This document shows positions 41,737 to 52,400 of a stretch of 64,000 nt of DNA, one piece after another. Under the pieces are notes generated by a model. It had not been told where the DNA came from, made no database searches, and saw only the letters and a program-made list of their open reading frames with translations. The stretch covers positions 63,290-127,289 of the forward strand of contig NZ_JAIQYY010000017.1 in assembly GCF_020181035.1 (NCBI RefSeq), read 5' to 3'. Origin of the DNA: Streptomyces sp. CoH27. GTDB lineage: Bacteria > Actinomycetota > Actinomycetes > Streptomycetales > Streptomycetaceae. Numbering within the stretch: position 1 is the stretch's first letter; each line of letters opens with the position of its first letter. The position numbers were made by a program, and so were the translations under genes.

Positions 41737-41748
41737 TTTTGGCAACAA

Positions 41749-42075
41749 TCACCCTCGGGCGGCCCTGGAAATCCACCCCTCAAGCCCCAGGACGAATCCC
41801 TCTAGGCGCATCTCGAAATCCGTGCCAGAGATATCTCCACCATCGAACGACCGCCATGAATCAGCAAGTGCGTCGACCAGATCCCCCTGCTCGATGAGGA
41901 GATCAGTCAACTTTTCCCCGTCCAGCGAGAGTTTCCCTGCCGACATCACCCAGATGACACCTGCCGCGTCCGCCGCGATTCCGCGGCCCGCGAGTTCGAC
42001 GGCACGCCATGAGACTCGCGAATCAGCGGCCACCTGAAGGAACACTTCGAGCGCCTCAGAGTTTCTTACAGCCAT
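41749..42075 (-). CDS. Putative immunity protein for the Rhs toxin
   Basis: A 108-residue, probably all-helical acidic cytoplasmic protein with no signal sequence and no family I recognise. Its ATG has an AAGGA site and lies 65 bases after the stop of the Rhs toxin gene, the position in which Rhs/polymorphic-toxin systems encode cognate immunity proteins. Its DNA is clearly less G+C-rich than surrounding genes (70 of 120 bases in 41761-41880 by my count), a common mark of exchanged toxin-tip/immunity cassettes. The role is inferred from position, size and composition only. Alternative: unrelated small gene. Confidence 0.6.
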   Translation of the reverse strand: MAVRNSEALEVFLQVAADSRVSWRAVELAGRGIAADAAGVIWVMSAGKLSLDGEKLTDLLIEQGDLVDALADSWRSFDGGDISGTDFEMRLEGFVLGLEGWISRAARG

Positions 42076-42140
42076 TCGCTTTCCTTGTGCATCGGGACCA
42101 GAACCCGGAGACGCCGGCCGTCACTCCGCCAACGAGGAGT

Positions 42141-45100
42141 CTACTCACCACCAGAAAGGAACTTCCTCGCCCATGGAATGGCCGCCTTCCCTTCCGGCAC
42201 CTCAGCCCCTCCCTCTCTGAGGACACTCGCACAGTATGTCAGGCAGCTATTCCCCAGCGGATGATATGGACCCCAGCTCCCCTGGGTTTCCTCCTGGAAC
42301 TTCAGAGCGGCCTCTGCGTTCGGGAGGTCGAGGTCCCGGCTCATGATGCTCGGCGGGCCGTCATATGGAGAGACGACGGCTTCTCCATCGTGAGGCATGA
42401 GATGGGTGTGCGTCACAGTCTCGCCGTCCGTGACCTCAATGCTGAAGTGGTTCCCCTCGCCGTGATAATGCAGCGTCGCAACACCCTCTTTGCAGTTGTG
42501 AACCAGGACTGGCGTGGCCCCTGCCAGAACATAATAGGTGTGGAGCTGCTGGACGGTCAGGTTCCACCGATTTGCCGCGCCCGGGGTGGTGCGGATGGCG
42601 ACGACATGGACGTGGCCGTTGGTGGCGGTGTTGAGGGCGTCGCCGCGGTGGAGCTTTCCGGCGAGGACCCAACCGTGCGTGGTGTCGTCCCAGAAGGGGT
42701 GCTTGGCCGTGGTGTGGACGGTGGCGGTGTGGCCGTTCTCGGTGCGGATGGTGACGTCGAGCAGGTCGTGGTCGTGATTGATCCAGACGTGCTGAACTGT
42801 GCGGGGGCCTTGGTGTTTGCCGGTCTTCGGGTTGCCGGCTTCCACCTTGTCGCCTGGTTTGATCTTGGCAATAGCCTCGGTCTTGCCATGGGCCATCAGT
42901 ACCCGGGTCGACGGGCTGAAGCTGAGCTTGCAGGCGACGCCCATGAGCTCGTCGCCTGAGGTGGCCAGGTCGGCGGCGCCGTCTTCGAGGGCGTCGGCGC
43001 CCATCATGACGACTTCGTCCTCGCCGCCCGTACCGACCGTGAGCACCACCATGAAGGCGGCCTTGGTACAGCCTCCCCAGCTGGGGTCCTTCAGACAGCC
43101 GACGACGTCGGCAGCTCCGGATGCGTGGTAGATGAACTTGCCGGCGTCCCCGAGGAGGTCCAAGCCGCTCTTCCACCACGACGTGCCCTTGTCGTGCGGG
43201 GCTACGGGGACATGGACAACGATGGGGTCGGAGAGGTGATCGTTCTCGTAGGTGGGGGGAGGCGTGCCGTGCCAGGTGTCGGTTTCGGCACTGCCGTACT
43301 CGGAAGGCGTGAAGCCGTAGCAATTCCAGGGCAGGCTGTCACCTTCGCCGGAGCACCCGTTGTCCCCGCTCATATCGACACCGCTCGTATCGACGCTGCC
43401 CGGTCCGCACTCGTTCCAGCCGCCGCTGCACTCCGAGCCGTCCGAGTTACGCAGGATCATTCCGGTCGGGTCCGAGTTCGTGACCGGGTTGGCGCCCGCG
43501 TAGGCGTAACCGGCCATCTGCTGCGGGTCGGTGGCCTCGAAGAGGGGGTCGAGGCTGATGAAGCGGCCGGTGGTGGGGTCGTACTGGCGTGCGCCGATGA
43601 TGGTCAGGGCGGTGTTGGTGTCCGTGGGGGCGTTGAGGAAGCCGCGGTTGTCGCTCCAGGTGACGGTGGTGCCGCGCGGAGCGCCGTACGGGGTGAACTC
43701 GCGCCAGGTCGGGGTCTGTGCCGTGGAGTCCAGGGACAGGCCCGCCGTGCCGTGCTGGTCGGGGATCTGGAAGGTGTAGGTGCTGGTGCTGCCGCTTGCC
43801 GTGGATCCCGTGCGGACGGCGCGGCCACCGCCGGGGAGGGTGTAGTAGCGGTTGCTGTTGACCGTGCCGCTGGTCGTGTCGAGGGTGAGCTGCTCGCCGG
43901 GCAGGTAGAGAGTGGTGCTGGACGGGCCCTTCTGGAGCAGGAGGTTGCCCTCGGGGTCGTAGAGGTAGTGGCTGTCGCCCTTGGTGCCGCCGGTGATGCC
44001 GGTCAGGCGGCCGGCGTCGTCCCAGGCGAAGGTCTGGGTGCCGTTGGCGGCGGTGGTACGGGTCTGGGTGTTGCCGGCGCTGTCGTAGGTGGCCGTGGTG
44101 GAGGCGGTGGCTCCGCCGGTGGTGTCGGTCGAGGTCAGGGTGTGGGGCTGGTTGGTGCTGTTGCCGTTGTAGCCGTAGCTGGTGGTGGTGTCCGTGCCGC
44201 CGGTGGTGGAGTGCTGGACCTCACCGGTGCGGTTGCCCAGCGCGTCCAGACTCCAGCTCGTCCAGTACGCGCCCTTCGTGTCCAGGGCGTCGCCGACCGT
44301 GGAGGAGTTCGTGCTGGTGGGAGTCGCCGCGCAGGAGTCGGTCGCGGTCCAGGCCTGGGTCAGACGGTCCAGGTTGTCGTACTGGTAGCACTGCGTTTCG
44401 GTGGACGTGGTGGAGCCGAGCCGGGTGGAGGTCTGCTTGGTGATGTTGCCGGCCGGGTCGTACGTGTACGCCTGCTCGTCCACGTTCGTGGGCGTCGCCG
44501 TGGAGCGCGTCACCAGCTGGTCGGTCAGCTTGCTGGTGTGCGGGTCGTACGTGTTGGTGATCCAGGCCTCGTTGGAGCCCATGCCGATGGTCTCCTGCTG
44601 GACCCGGCCGAAGGCGTCGTAGGCCGTCGCCTGGGCGTAACCGGAGGTGCTGCCCAGCCCGGAGGGCAGGTCCAGGGCGCCGGAGTAGGTGTGGCCGACG
44701 GTCTCGGCGGGCAGGCCGCCGGCCGCGGGGTAGATGTCGCGGAACGGCAGACCGGTGGTCGTGGTGTAGGTGTGCTGGAAGGTGTAGCTGGTGCCGAGCG
44801 TGCTGCCTTCGGTGGAGGAGGGGATGGTGACGGTCTCGCCGAGGGACTCGCCGAAGACGTTGAAGCCCTTGGACTGGGTGACGTAGGCGGCACCGCCCGA
44901 GTAGGCCGTCTCCGTGGTCACGTGGCCGATGGCGTACTTCATGCCCGTGACGGCGTTGTCTGAGTTGTCGTACACCCACGAGGCCAGCTGGTTCGACGTC
45001 GACTGGCCGGTGGTGGGGGCGTCGTACTCGCCGGTCTTACGGCCCAGCGCGTCGTAGGTGAAGCTGATGGTCTTGGTGCGGGAGTCGGTGCTCTGCAGCA

Positions 45101-48100
45101 GATTTCCGGCGTTGTCGTAACTCAGGCTGCTGTGGCCCGCGTCGGGATCGTCCTTGGCGGTGACGCGGCCCAGGAGGTCGTAGGTGCTGGTCCAGGTGCT
45201 GCCGGCCGCGGTGACGCTGTTCTGGTTGCCGTGGTCGTCGTAGCCGTAGGTGGTGGCCTGGCTGGTGCCGCCGGTGACGGACCAGGTGCCGGTGAAGGTG
45301 TCCGACGGGGTGTTCAGCGTGGGCGTGCTGGTGTATTCGTCGAGCTCCGTCGTGCGGCCCAGGGGGTCGGTGACGGTCGCCTTGGTCACGCCGCCGGACG
45401 GAGGGATGACGGTGGTGCGGTCGCCGTTGTAGACGGTGGTGGTCCGGGAAACCTCCACGTTGTCCTTCTCCGACAGGTCGATCAGCGTCCGGCCCAGGCC
45501 GTCGTAGGTGAAGTAGTCCTGGTTGGGCACCTCGTCCTTGAGGTTGGCCGCGGAGACCAGGGTGGTGTTCGGTGTGGTGGCGGAGTCCCACCAGCCGTTG
45601 TACGTGGCGGACTTCCAGCCCCGGGTGTCGTAGAAGGTGTCGGTGACCATGCGCCCGCCCTGCGGCGTGGGGGCCTGGGTCTGCCGGGGACGCATCAGTG
45701 CGTCGTAGAGGGTGGTCGACGTCTGGTAGCCGGACGAGTCGTTGAGCTTGTTCGTCGTGGTGGCGCTGATGCCGCTGTTGGAGATGGTGTAGCTGTAGGT
45801 GTAGTTCGCCGGGCTGGTGGTGGCACGGGAGTCCAGCCACGCGCTGGTCGTGCGGCCCAGGGTGTCGAACTGCACGGTCGTGACCACGCCGTTGGCGTCC
45901 GTCGTGGTGAGGGGCAGGCCGCGGGTGGGGTCCAGCGTGGTGGTGGTGCTCTGGTTCAGGGGGTTGGTCGTGGTCGTGCCGGTCACCGAGCCGTAGGCGT
46001 CGTCGGTGAAGGCGGTGGCGGTCTTCTTGCCGTTGGCGTCGTACGCGGCGGTGACCCGGCCGCGGGAGTCGTACACCTGTGATTTGGTGGTCTGCCAGGT
46101 GAAGGCGCCGCCGCTGTAACCGGAGGCTTTCTGTGTGACGGATGCGTCGCCCTTGGTGGGCGCGGAGGTCTGCGGGAAGGTCGGGGACGCCGGCTGTGGC
46201 CAGGTGGTGGCCATGGTCTGGTCGTCGTAGAAGGTGCGGCTGGCGGAGACGACCTGGTCCGGGCGGTTGACGCTCACCGGGGCGGTCAGGGTGTTGACCG
46301 AGCCCGGGACGCTCGCCGCGCTGCCCTCGGTGAATCCGCCGCAGGGGACGGAGTCGGTCTCCGTGCTCGCGACCAGGCCGACCAGGTTCTCGCCGGAATT
46401 GGGGGCCGCGTACGTGGTGGTGGTGCAGCGCTCGTACGCCGCATTGGCCGGGACCGTGTGGCTGTACTGCGTGGTCTGCAGGCCGAAGTCGGCGTCCGTG
46501 GTGGTGGCGTCGTAAGCGGTGTCGGTCTCGTTGATGCGCCAGGTGGTGGTGCCGCCGTCGGTCACCGCCTGCCGGGTCCAGGCCTCCACCGGCTCCACGG
46601 TGTTCGCCGTCAGATCGGGCAGGCCGGAGCGGGAGCGGGTGGCGGTGGCGGGAGAGACCCAATACGAGGAGATGGCGGAGTGGTCCACCGGGCCGCCGTT
46701 GCCCAGGTAGGAGGTGGACTCCAGCGTCTGCCCGGCCAGTTGGTTCAAGTCCTCGTGGCTGCCGCCCTGGGAATCGGTCAGCGACACCTGGGTGGTGTTG
46801 TTGTCGTCCGACATGCCCTGGTAGTACGTCGTCTCCGCCAGGGTCTGCTTGTCGTTGACACCGTCACCGGTGAGGGTCTTGACGTCCCCATAGCCGCGCC
46901 ACTGCCCGTAGGTGCGGTACTTCTTCTTGACGACCTCGTTGTCGTCGAAGTGCCAGGCGGGCTTGGCGTACTGGTAGGAGGTGGCCATCGTGGGCGCACC
47001 GCCGGTGGGGTCGGTCTGAGTGACCTTGTTCGCGACGTACTTGTTGAACCAGTCCAGGAACGGTGCGCTGTAGCCCTGCGGGGTCCAGTAGACCGGGTAG
47101 CAGGATGAGGTGTTCGACGCCGGGGTCACCGTCACCGGAGCCGAGCAGGCGGCGGTCTGGGCGTACTGCACGCCGATCACCGAGCCGGTCTCGGTGGTGA
47201 TTGCGGAGATGCGGAAGCGGTCCAGCGGGGGCAGGCCGTCGGTGACCGTGTCCACCCGGTTCTGCAGGTCCACCGCGGTGAACGACACGCTGGGCAGCGT
47301 GATGGGCGAGGTGCTGCCACCGCCGGCCGTGTCCTGACCGGTGTGGGCGATCCCGGACAGCCACAGGGTCGCGTTGCCGTCACCGGAGGTCGGCATGGTC
47401 TGGGTCAGCGCCCAGGAATCCACCTTCGCGTACGCCGAGGAAGCGGCCGCGTACTGCTCGGTGGTGACGGTGGTCAGGCGGACGGTGGAGAAGAACGACG
47501 GGCTGTGCGCCGCGCAGGTCGCTCCGGAGGCGCAGACCAGGTCGTAGGGCACGTCCGGCCAGTTCGCCTTGGTCGTGGAGTTCAGCGGGTCGCAGGTCCC
47601 CGACACGCACCGGTCGCCGGTGGTGAACAGCACCTTGTCCGGGACGGTGCCGTAGGCGCCCCCGTCGGTGAAGCCGTAGTCGATGTGGTCCAGGTGCGAG
47701 TCACGGACGTAGGAGACGTTGTGGGCTCCGTTGTCCTCGCCGTAGTAGTTCGTGTCCTGCTTGTAGTAGTAGGACATTGCGTCGCCGTGGAGGTCGGTGA
47801 CGTAGTCCAGGTTCCAGCGGTAGGCCATGGTGCACACCGAGGAGGTGAACCCGGACGAGTTGTAGCAGGGGTCGCCGGAGTGCGCCGAGTAGACCGGCTC
47901 CGTGTCGACCGAGTTCGTCGTCGCCTTCCCCGAGGCCCAGCCCGGAAGTTCGTTGCGGCCGAAGGAGTAGACCTTGCCGTCGCGTTCCGTCACCGTCCAG
48001 TAGTCGGTGTTGTACGTGCCGGTGCCGTTGTTCGAGTTGGTGACGTGCTTGACGACCGCGCCGTTGTCGTTCTGCGGCTTCCACACGCTCTTCGACGAGT

Positions 48101-49229
48101 CCCACACCAGGGAGGTCGTCGACCCGTTGAGGGAGAGCGTGAGGATCGGGCCGTCGTAGCACTCGTCCGAGGTCGAGACCGGCGACGCGGTCCCTTCGGG
48201 GCTGTCGCTGCAGGAGACGAACGACTGCTCGATGAACGACTGCGGGGTGCTCCAGCCGTCACCCACCCAGGAGGACTGGGCCTCCGTCGCCGCCGTCTGC
48301 CCGTCCACCGAACCCGAGTCATAGTCGAGAGACGGCTTGGGAGTGAGCGCGGACGCCGACGACGGCACGGCCATCGGGTAGGAGTACGTGAACGAGCCCG
48401 ACGAGCCGCCCGCCGACCAGGAGCCGGAGGGCTTCAGCGTGGTCGCGGCGTAGGACCCCGACGGGCCGCCCCCGTCCCCGCCACCCGATCCGGACACAGC
48501 GGCCATCACCATCATCGACGAGCCGCTGGACGTGCCGATGGACGTGCCGCCCAGGGGCAGCGATGTGGACACCGACTTGCTCCGCGCGTCGTTCTTCGAC
48601 CGCAGGGGCGTCTGGGTACGGCAGGCCGCGCGCTGCGGGGTGGTCAGGGCGCAGGCGGGCAGTCGTACCAGGTGCAGCCGGGAGCCGAAGGCGCCACCGT
48701 AGGCCTGCGCGAAGCCGGAGTAGTCCAGGCTGAGCTGTGCCGTGCCGCTGCCCTTGCCGGAGGGTGCGAGGGTGAACAGGACACCGTTCACGCCCGCCTT
48801 CGCCGCCTCTGTACGGGACTTGACCGTCACCTTGGCGGCAGACGGACCGGAGTAGCGGCCGTGCTTGGGTGCGACCTGTTCCACCGACAGCGGCACGCGG
48901 GACGAACCGTGCCCGGCCGCAAGGGACTTGACCGCCGCGGCGACGGGGAGGGTCACGGTCTGCGGCTTCGGCAGGGTCGTCGCGGTGGGACGGTACTGCC
49001 GGGTCGCCTGGTTGTGCGGCTTGGCGAAGTGCGCCGCCACGGGCTTGACGCCCTTCACCGACGGCGCGGCGTGCAGGTCGGGCGCGGATGCGTGGTGGTG
49101 CGCGGTGCGCTGCACCGCGTCCGCACCGGCCGTGCCCGCGGAGGCGAAGAGGGATCCCACGGCGAGGAAGACAACCCAACCGGATCTGCGCAAGCGGCTG
49201 GCGCGCCGCTTCCCACCCCACACGGACAT
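42141..49229 (-). CDS. Secreted Rhs-repeat polymorphic toxin with HINT domain and C-terminal putative cysteine-enzyme toxin
   Basis: A 2362-residue protein. A Sec signal peptide (about 1-35) follows ATG 49229, which has a GAGGGG site. An N-terminal region and about 1000 residues of YD/RHS repeats (for example 'YDNAGNLLQSTDS', 'YDPAGNITKQTST', 'YDPEGNLLLQKG') form the predicted shell. The Rhs-core end motif 'GARQYDPTTGRFISLDPL' and 'NPVTNSDPTG' stands near residue 1900. A HINT self-splicing-type domain (2100-2245) begins with Cys ('CKLSFSPSTRVLMAHG'), has block 'TTAKHPF' and ends 'PVLVHN' followed by Cys. Residues 2246-2362 are the tip, the probable toxin released by HINT cleavage. The exported Rhs format is typical of Gram-positive contact or diffusible toxins. 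Confidence 0.9.
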   Translation of the reverse strand: MSVWGGKRRASRLRRSGWVVFLAVGSLFASAGTAGADAVQRTAHHHASAPDLHAAPSVKGVKPVAAHFAKPHNQATRQYRPTATTLPKPQTVTLPVAAAVKSLAAGHGSSRVPLSVEQVAPKHGRYSGPSAAKVTVKSRTEAAKAGVNGVLFTLAPSGKGSGTAQLSLDYSGFAQAYGGAFGSRLHLVRLPACALTTPQRAACRTQTPLRSKNDARSKSVSTSLPLGGTSIGTSSGSSMMVMAAVSGSGGGDGGGPSGSYAATTLKPSGSWSAGGSSGSFTYSYPMAVPSSASALTPKPSLDYDSGSVDGQTAATEAQSSWVGDGWSTPQSFIEQSFVSCSDSPEGTASPVSTSDECYDGPILTLSLNGSTTSLVWDSSKSVWKPQNDNGAVVKHVTNSNNGTGTYNTDYWTVTERDGKVYSFGRNELPGWASGKATTNSVDTEPVYSAHSGDPCYNSSGFTSSVCTMAYRWNLDYVTDLHGDAMSYYYKQDTNYYGEDNGAHNVSYVRDSHLDHIDYGFTDGGAYGTVPDKVLFTTGDRCVSGTCDPLNSTTKANWPDVPYDLVCASGATCAAHSPSFFSTVRLTTVTTEQYAAASSAYAKVDSWALTQTMPTSGDGNATLWLSGIAHTGQDTAGGGSTSPITLPSVSFTAVDLQNRVDTVTDGLPPLDRFRISAITTETGSVIGVQYAQTAACSAPVTVTPASNTSSCYPVYWTPQGYSAPFLDWFNKYVANKVTQTDPTGGAPTMATSYQYAKPAWHFDDNEVVKKKYRTYGQWRGYGDVKTLTGDGVNDKQTLAETTYYQGMSDDNNTTQVSLTDSQGGSHEDLNQLAGQTLESTSYLGNGGPVDHSAISSYWVSPATATRSRSGLPDLTANTVEPVEAWTRQAVTDGGTTTWRINETDTAYDATTTDADFGLQTTQYSHTVPANAAYERCTTTTYAAPNSGENLVGLVASTETDSVPCGGFTEGSAASVPGSVNTLTAPVSVNRPDQVVSASRTFYDDQTMATTWPQPASPTFPQTSAPTKGDASVTQKASGYSGGAFTWQTTKSQVYDSRGRVTAAYDANGKKTATAFTDDAYGSVTGTTTTNPLNQSTTTTLDPTRGLPLTTTDANGVVTTVQFDTLGRTTSAWLDSRATTSPANYTYSYTISNSGISATTTNKLNDSSGYQTSTTLYDALMRPRQTQAPTPQGGRMVTDTFYDTRGWKSATYNGWWDSATTPNTTLVSAANLKDEVPNQDYFTYDGLGRTLIDLSEKDNVEVSRTTTVYNGDRTTVIPPSGGVTKATVTDPLGRTTELDEYTSTPTLNTPSDTFTGTWSVTGGTSQATTYGYDDHGNQNSVTAAGSTWTSTYDLLGRVTAKDDPDAGHSSLSYDNAGNLLQSTDSRTKTISFTYDALGRKTGEYDAPTTGQSTSNQLASWVYDNSDNAVTGMKYAIGHVTTETAYSGGAAYVTQSKGFNVFGESLGETVTIPSSTEGSTLGTSYTFQHTYTTTTGLPFRDIYPAAGGLPAETVGHTYSGALDLPSGLGSTSGYAQATAYDAFGRVQQETIGMGSNEAWITNTYDPHTSKLTDQLVTRSTATPTNVDEQAYTYDPAGNITKQTSTRLGSTTSTETQCYQYDNLDRLTQAWTATDSCAATPTSTNSSTVGDALDTKGAYWTSWSLDALGNRTGEVQHSTTGGTDTTTSYGYNGNSTNQPHTLTSTDTTGGATASTTATYDSAGNTQTRTTAANGTQTFAWDDAGRLTGITGGTKGDSHYLYDPEGNLLLQKGPSSTTLYLPGEQLTLDTTSGTVNSNRYYTLPGGGRAVRTGSTASGSTSTYTFQIPDQHGTAGLSLDSTAQTPTWREFTPYGAPRGTTVTWSDNRGFLNAPTDTNTALTIIGARQYDPTTGRFISLDPLFEATDPQQMAGYAYAGANPVTNSDPTGMILRNSDGSECSGGWNECGPGSVDTSGVDMSGDNGCSGEGDSLPWNCYGFTPSEYGSAETDTWHGTPPPTYENDHLSDPIVVHVPVAPHDKGTSWWKSGLDLLGDAGKFIYHASGAADVVGCLKDPSWGGCTKAAFMVVLTVGTGGEDEVVMMGADALEDGAADLATSGDELMGVACKLSFSPSTRVLMAHGKTEAIAKIKPGDKVEAGNPKTGKHQGPRTVQHVWINHDHDLLDVTIRTENGHTATVHTTAKHPFWDDTTHGWVLAGKLHRGDALNTATNGHVHVVAIRTTPGAANRWNLTVQQLHTYYVLAGATPVLVHNCKEGVATLHYHGEGNHFSIEVTDGETVTHTHLMPHDGEAVVSPYDGPPSIMSRDLDLPNAEAALKFQEETQGSWGPYHPLGNSCLTYCASVLREGGAEVPEGKAAIPWARKFLSGGE
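42144..42494 (-). other. Toxin tip of the Rhs protein: putative permuted papain-like (LRAT/NlpC-type) domain
   Basis: The last 117 residues after the HINT 'VLVHN|C' boundary. It has two promising segments: an N-terminal His strand 'GNHFSIEV' with further His in 'THTHLMPH', and a C-terminal 'LGNSCLTYCASVLREGG' helix with Cys. A His-first/Cys-last order with an 'NxC' helix is what circularly permuted NlpC/P60 (LRAT-like) thiol enzymes show; these attack peptides, amides or lipid esters. The assignment is tentative because overall similarity cannot be tested here. Confidence 0.45.
42495..42932 (-). other. HINT (intein-like) self-processing domain of the Rhs protein
   Basis: 146 residues between the Rhs core linker and the toxin. 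The N-terminal nucleophile is Cys, block B is 'TxxH'-like ('TTAKH'), and the terminal His-Asn is followed by Cys: all residues needed for N-S acyl shift and Asn-assisted cleavage are present, so release of the tip is likely. Confidence 0.8.
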
Positions 49230-49498
49230 CGGTTGACCCCTCGTCAGAAAAGCGTCGCAAGACGCACACAATCGGTGCAGAGTTGAACGCCTTCTGCACA
49301 CGCGAGGTCAGAGATTTCCATGGCATGACCATGAACACGAAGAAAGAGCCATCAACAAGATCGCAAAGAGTTCCCCCGATCATGAAAAGAATCGATCAAT
49401 TGTCGCGTGGCCTCCCTTACCCCCGGAGGCGGGCACGTGGCGGTCATCTACCTTGACGCTGGCCCGGGAGCGGCCCGGCCACAGCAGAAGGGTCCGAC

Positions 49499-52400
49499 GT
49501 GTCCTCCTCCCCTCCTCAAAGACAGGCGATATGGCGCGCGGTCAGCGCACCCGTCGTGGTCATGACGCTGGCCGCAGGCATCAGCGCACTCCCTGTGGCT
49601 TCGGCCTCCGCGGCCGCCCTCTCGTCCTCCACCCACAAGGCAGGCACGGCCGCGAGTTTCGGACTGACGGCCGAGGAGGCGTCGGCCAAGGCGCGGAAGA
49701 CGGGCAAGGACACCGCCGCGACGGCCGCGACGACCGACAGCAGTACGCTGACCGCGCATCCCAACGGCACGTTCACCCTCACGCAGTCGCTCGCTCCGGC
49801 GCGCAAGCGGTTCGGGCACACCTGGAAGACCCTCGACCCGACGCTGCACAAGAACGCCGACGGCAGCATCGCCACCGCGGTCACCAGCAGTGATCTGACC
49901 CTGTCGGGCGGCGGCTCGGGTCCGCTGGCCGTCATGGACAGCCGTGGCAGGAGCCTGGCGCTCAGTCTGCCCATGCGGCTGCCGGCCCCGACCCTGTCCG
50001 GGGCGACGGCCACCTACCGCGACGTGCTCAGCGGCGTCGACCTGATCGTCACCGCCGATGCCCAGGGCGGCTTCTCCGAGGTCCTGGCCGTCAAGAACGC
50101 CCAGGCGGCAGCCAACCCCGCCCTTGCGCAGCTCACCCTGGCCACCCGGGCCCACGGGGTGACCGTCTCCGCGGACCACGCCGGGAACATCACCGCCGCC
50201 GACCGCGGAAGGCACCCGGTCTTCACCGCGTCCGCGCCCCAGATGTGGGACTCCGCCTCCTCCCATGTCTCCGCCGCGTCGGTGGTCCACGACCCGCTCA
50301 CCGGCCGTGACGTCGATCGTGCCAGCGGCCAGCCCGTCAACTCGTCCGCCCAGGGCCCCGGCAAGGGTGCGCACCACGCCGGCATCGCCACCAAGGTCAC
50401 GGCCAAGGGGATCGCGCTGACGCCTCCGGGGTCACTGCTGAGGGGCCACAGGACGGTGTACCCGGTCTACATCGACCCCGACTTCAACGCCCCGTCCGCC
50501 TCCAGCCCCCGCCAGGCCTGGACACAGACCAACTCCTACTACCACAGCTCCAGTTACTGGAAGTCGAGTGACCTGCTGCGCGTCGGCGACCAGTACTGGG
50601 ACTCACCCACCTTCACCGCGCGCTCCTTCGTGCAGATCGGCGTGCCCTCCCAGATCTACGGTTCCACCGTGCTGTCCTCGCAGCTCAACTTCACCGAGGA
50701 ATGGTCTCCTTCGTGCACGGCCACCCCGGTGCAGCTGTGGAAGACCGGCACCATCTCCTCGTCCACGACGTGGGACAACCCGCCCAGCATGATCAGTGAG
50801 GTCGGCTCGCAGACCGTCGCGCACGGCTGGGACTCCTCCTGCCCCGCCGCCGGCGTCGGCTTCGACATCGGCAGCGTCATGCAGAGCGCGGCGAACGCCA
50901 AGACGAGCAACCTCACCTTCGGGCTGGAGGCCGGGGACGAGACGGACAAGTACGGGTGGAAGGAGTTCGCCAACACGATCACCGTGTCCACCACGTACGA
51001 CCACAAGCCGGACACCCCCACCCACCTGACCACGTCACCGTCGACGTCCTGCCAGGACGACGCCATCGTCGGTGACGGCAACGTGACCCTGTACGCGGGC
51101 ATGTCCGACCCCGACGGCGGCTCGCTCGGCGCGCACTTCCAGCTCTTCCCGCACGGCAACACGAGCACCGTCATCGCCCAGTCGGACTCCAACTCCCTGA
51201 CCGGCCAGTCCGGTTCGACGGCCGTGTATGTGATCCCGAAGGCCACGCTGGAGCAGGCCGCGGGCGGCAAGGTCACCGAGTTCGACTGGAACGTCGCGGT
51301 CAGCGACTTCAAGTACTGGGGCAGCACGTCGACCACCTGCCACTTCTCCTTCGACCCCACCCGGCCGGGCACCCCTGTCATCGCCCAGCCCGGAAGCACC
51401 ACCATCGGGCAGCCGTTCACCGTCGCCATCGCCCCGCCGGGCACCGGCACCACGCCGTCCAGCTACGAGTACCAGCTCAACGGCGGCGCCCCGGTGAACG
51501 TCATCGCCAACTCCTCGGGCAACGCCACCATCTCGGTCACTCCCACCCGGCACACCAACGTCCTGTCGGTGTCCAGCCTGTCCGCCGGGTCCAACTACGG
51601 CGACACCGCGTCCGTCACCTTCAACTCCGCCAACCCCGCCAGCCCGCAGGGCGACGGCGATCTGACCGGCGACAACATCCCCGACCTGCTGACCGTCGGC
51701 CACCAGAACGGACTGCCCTCCGGGCTGTGGCTGGCCGGCGGCAAGGCCGACACGGGCAAGACCACCGGTGACGGGCACGTGGTGTCCTCGCCGAGCGACA
51801 TCGGTGCCAACGGCAGCGGACTGAACACGGCCGGCTCACCGTCCGACTTCGACGGCGCCATGGCGTTCACCGGACCCTTCACCGGCAGCGGATTCCAGGA
51901 CGTCCTCGTCTACTACCCCACGGGCAGCAATGCCGGCGGCGGAGCGATCATCAACGGCAACGGCGACGGCTCGCCTCTCGCCACCCGCTACAACGAGGAC
52001 GTCCACAACATCACCTCGCTGAGCCTTCAGGACTTCAACGGCGACAGCCCCCTCCAGCTCGGCGCCGCGGGCACGACCTCGGCCGGCGGCAGCCCGTACC
52101 CGGACCTCATCGGCGTCTCCGGTGACGCGACCAACGGCTACGCGCTGAACATCTACCAGGCCCAGGGCATCCTCGGCAGCTGGATGGCCTGGCCGCTCAC
52201 CGTCAACACCCCGGACGGCACGGCCGACTGGAACAACTGGCAGCTGGCCACCATGCAGGTGCCCGGCAGCAACGGCAGCAGCACGGCCATGTTCCTGTGG
52301 AACAAGTCCACCGGCCGGCTCGACCTGTGGGAGAACCTCTCCGCCGACCCCTACGGCGGCACCCTGACCTACACCGACTACCCGGTTGCCACCGGCTTCC

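Noticed and set aside
43125..44963. Long plus-strand open frame (612 codons) opposite the Rhs gene
   Set aside because: It is Gly/Val-biased shadow coding produced by high G+C; the Rhs frame on the other strand has clear domains.
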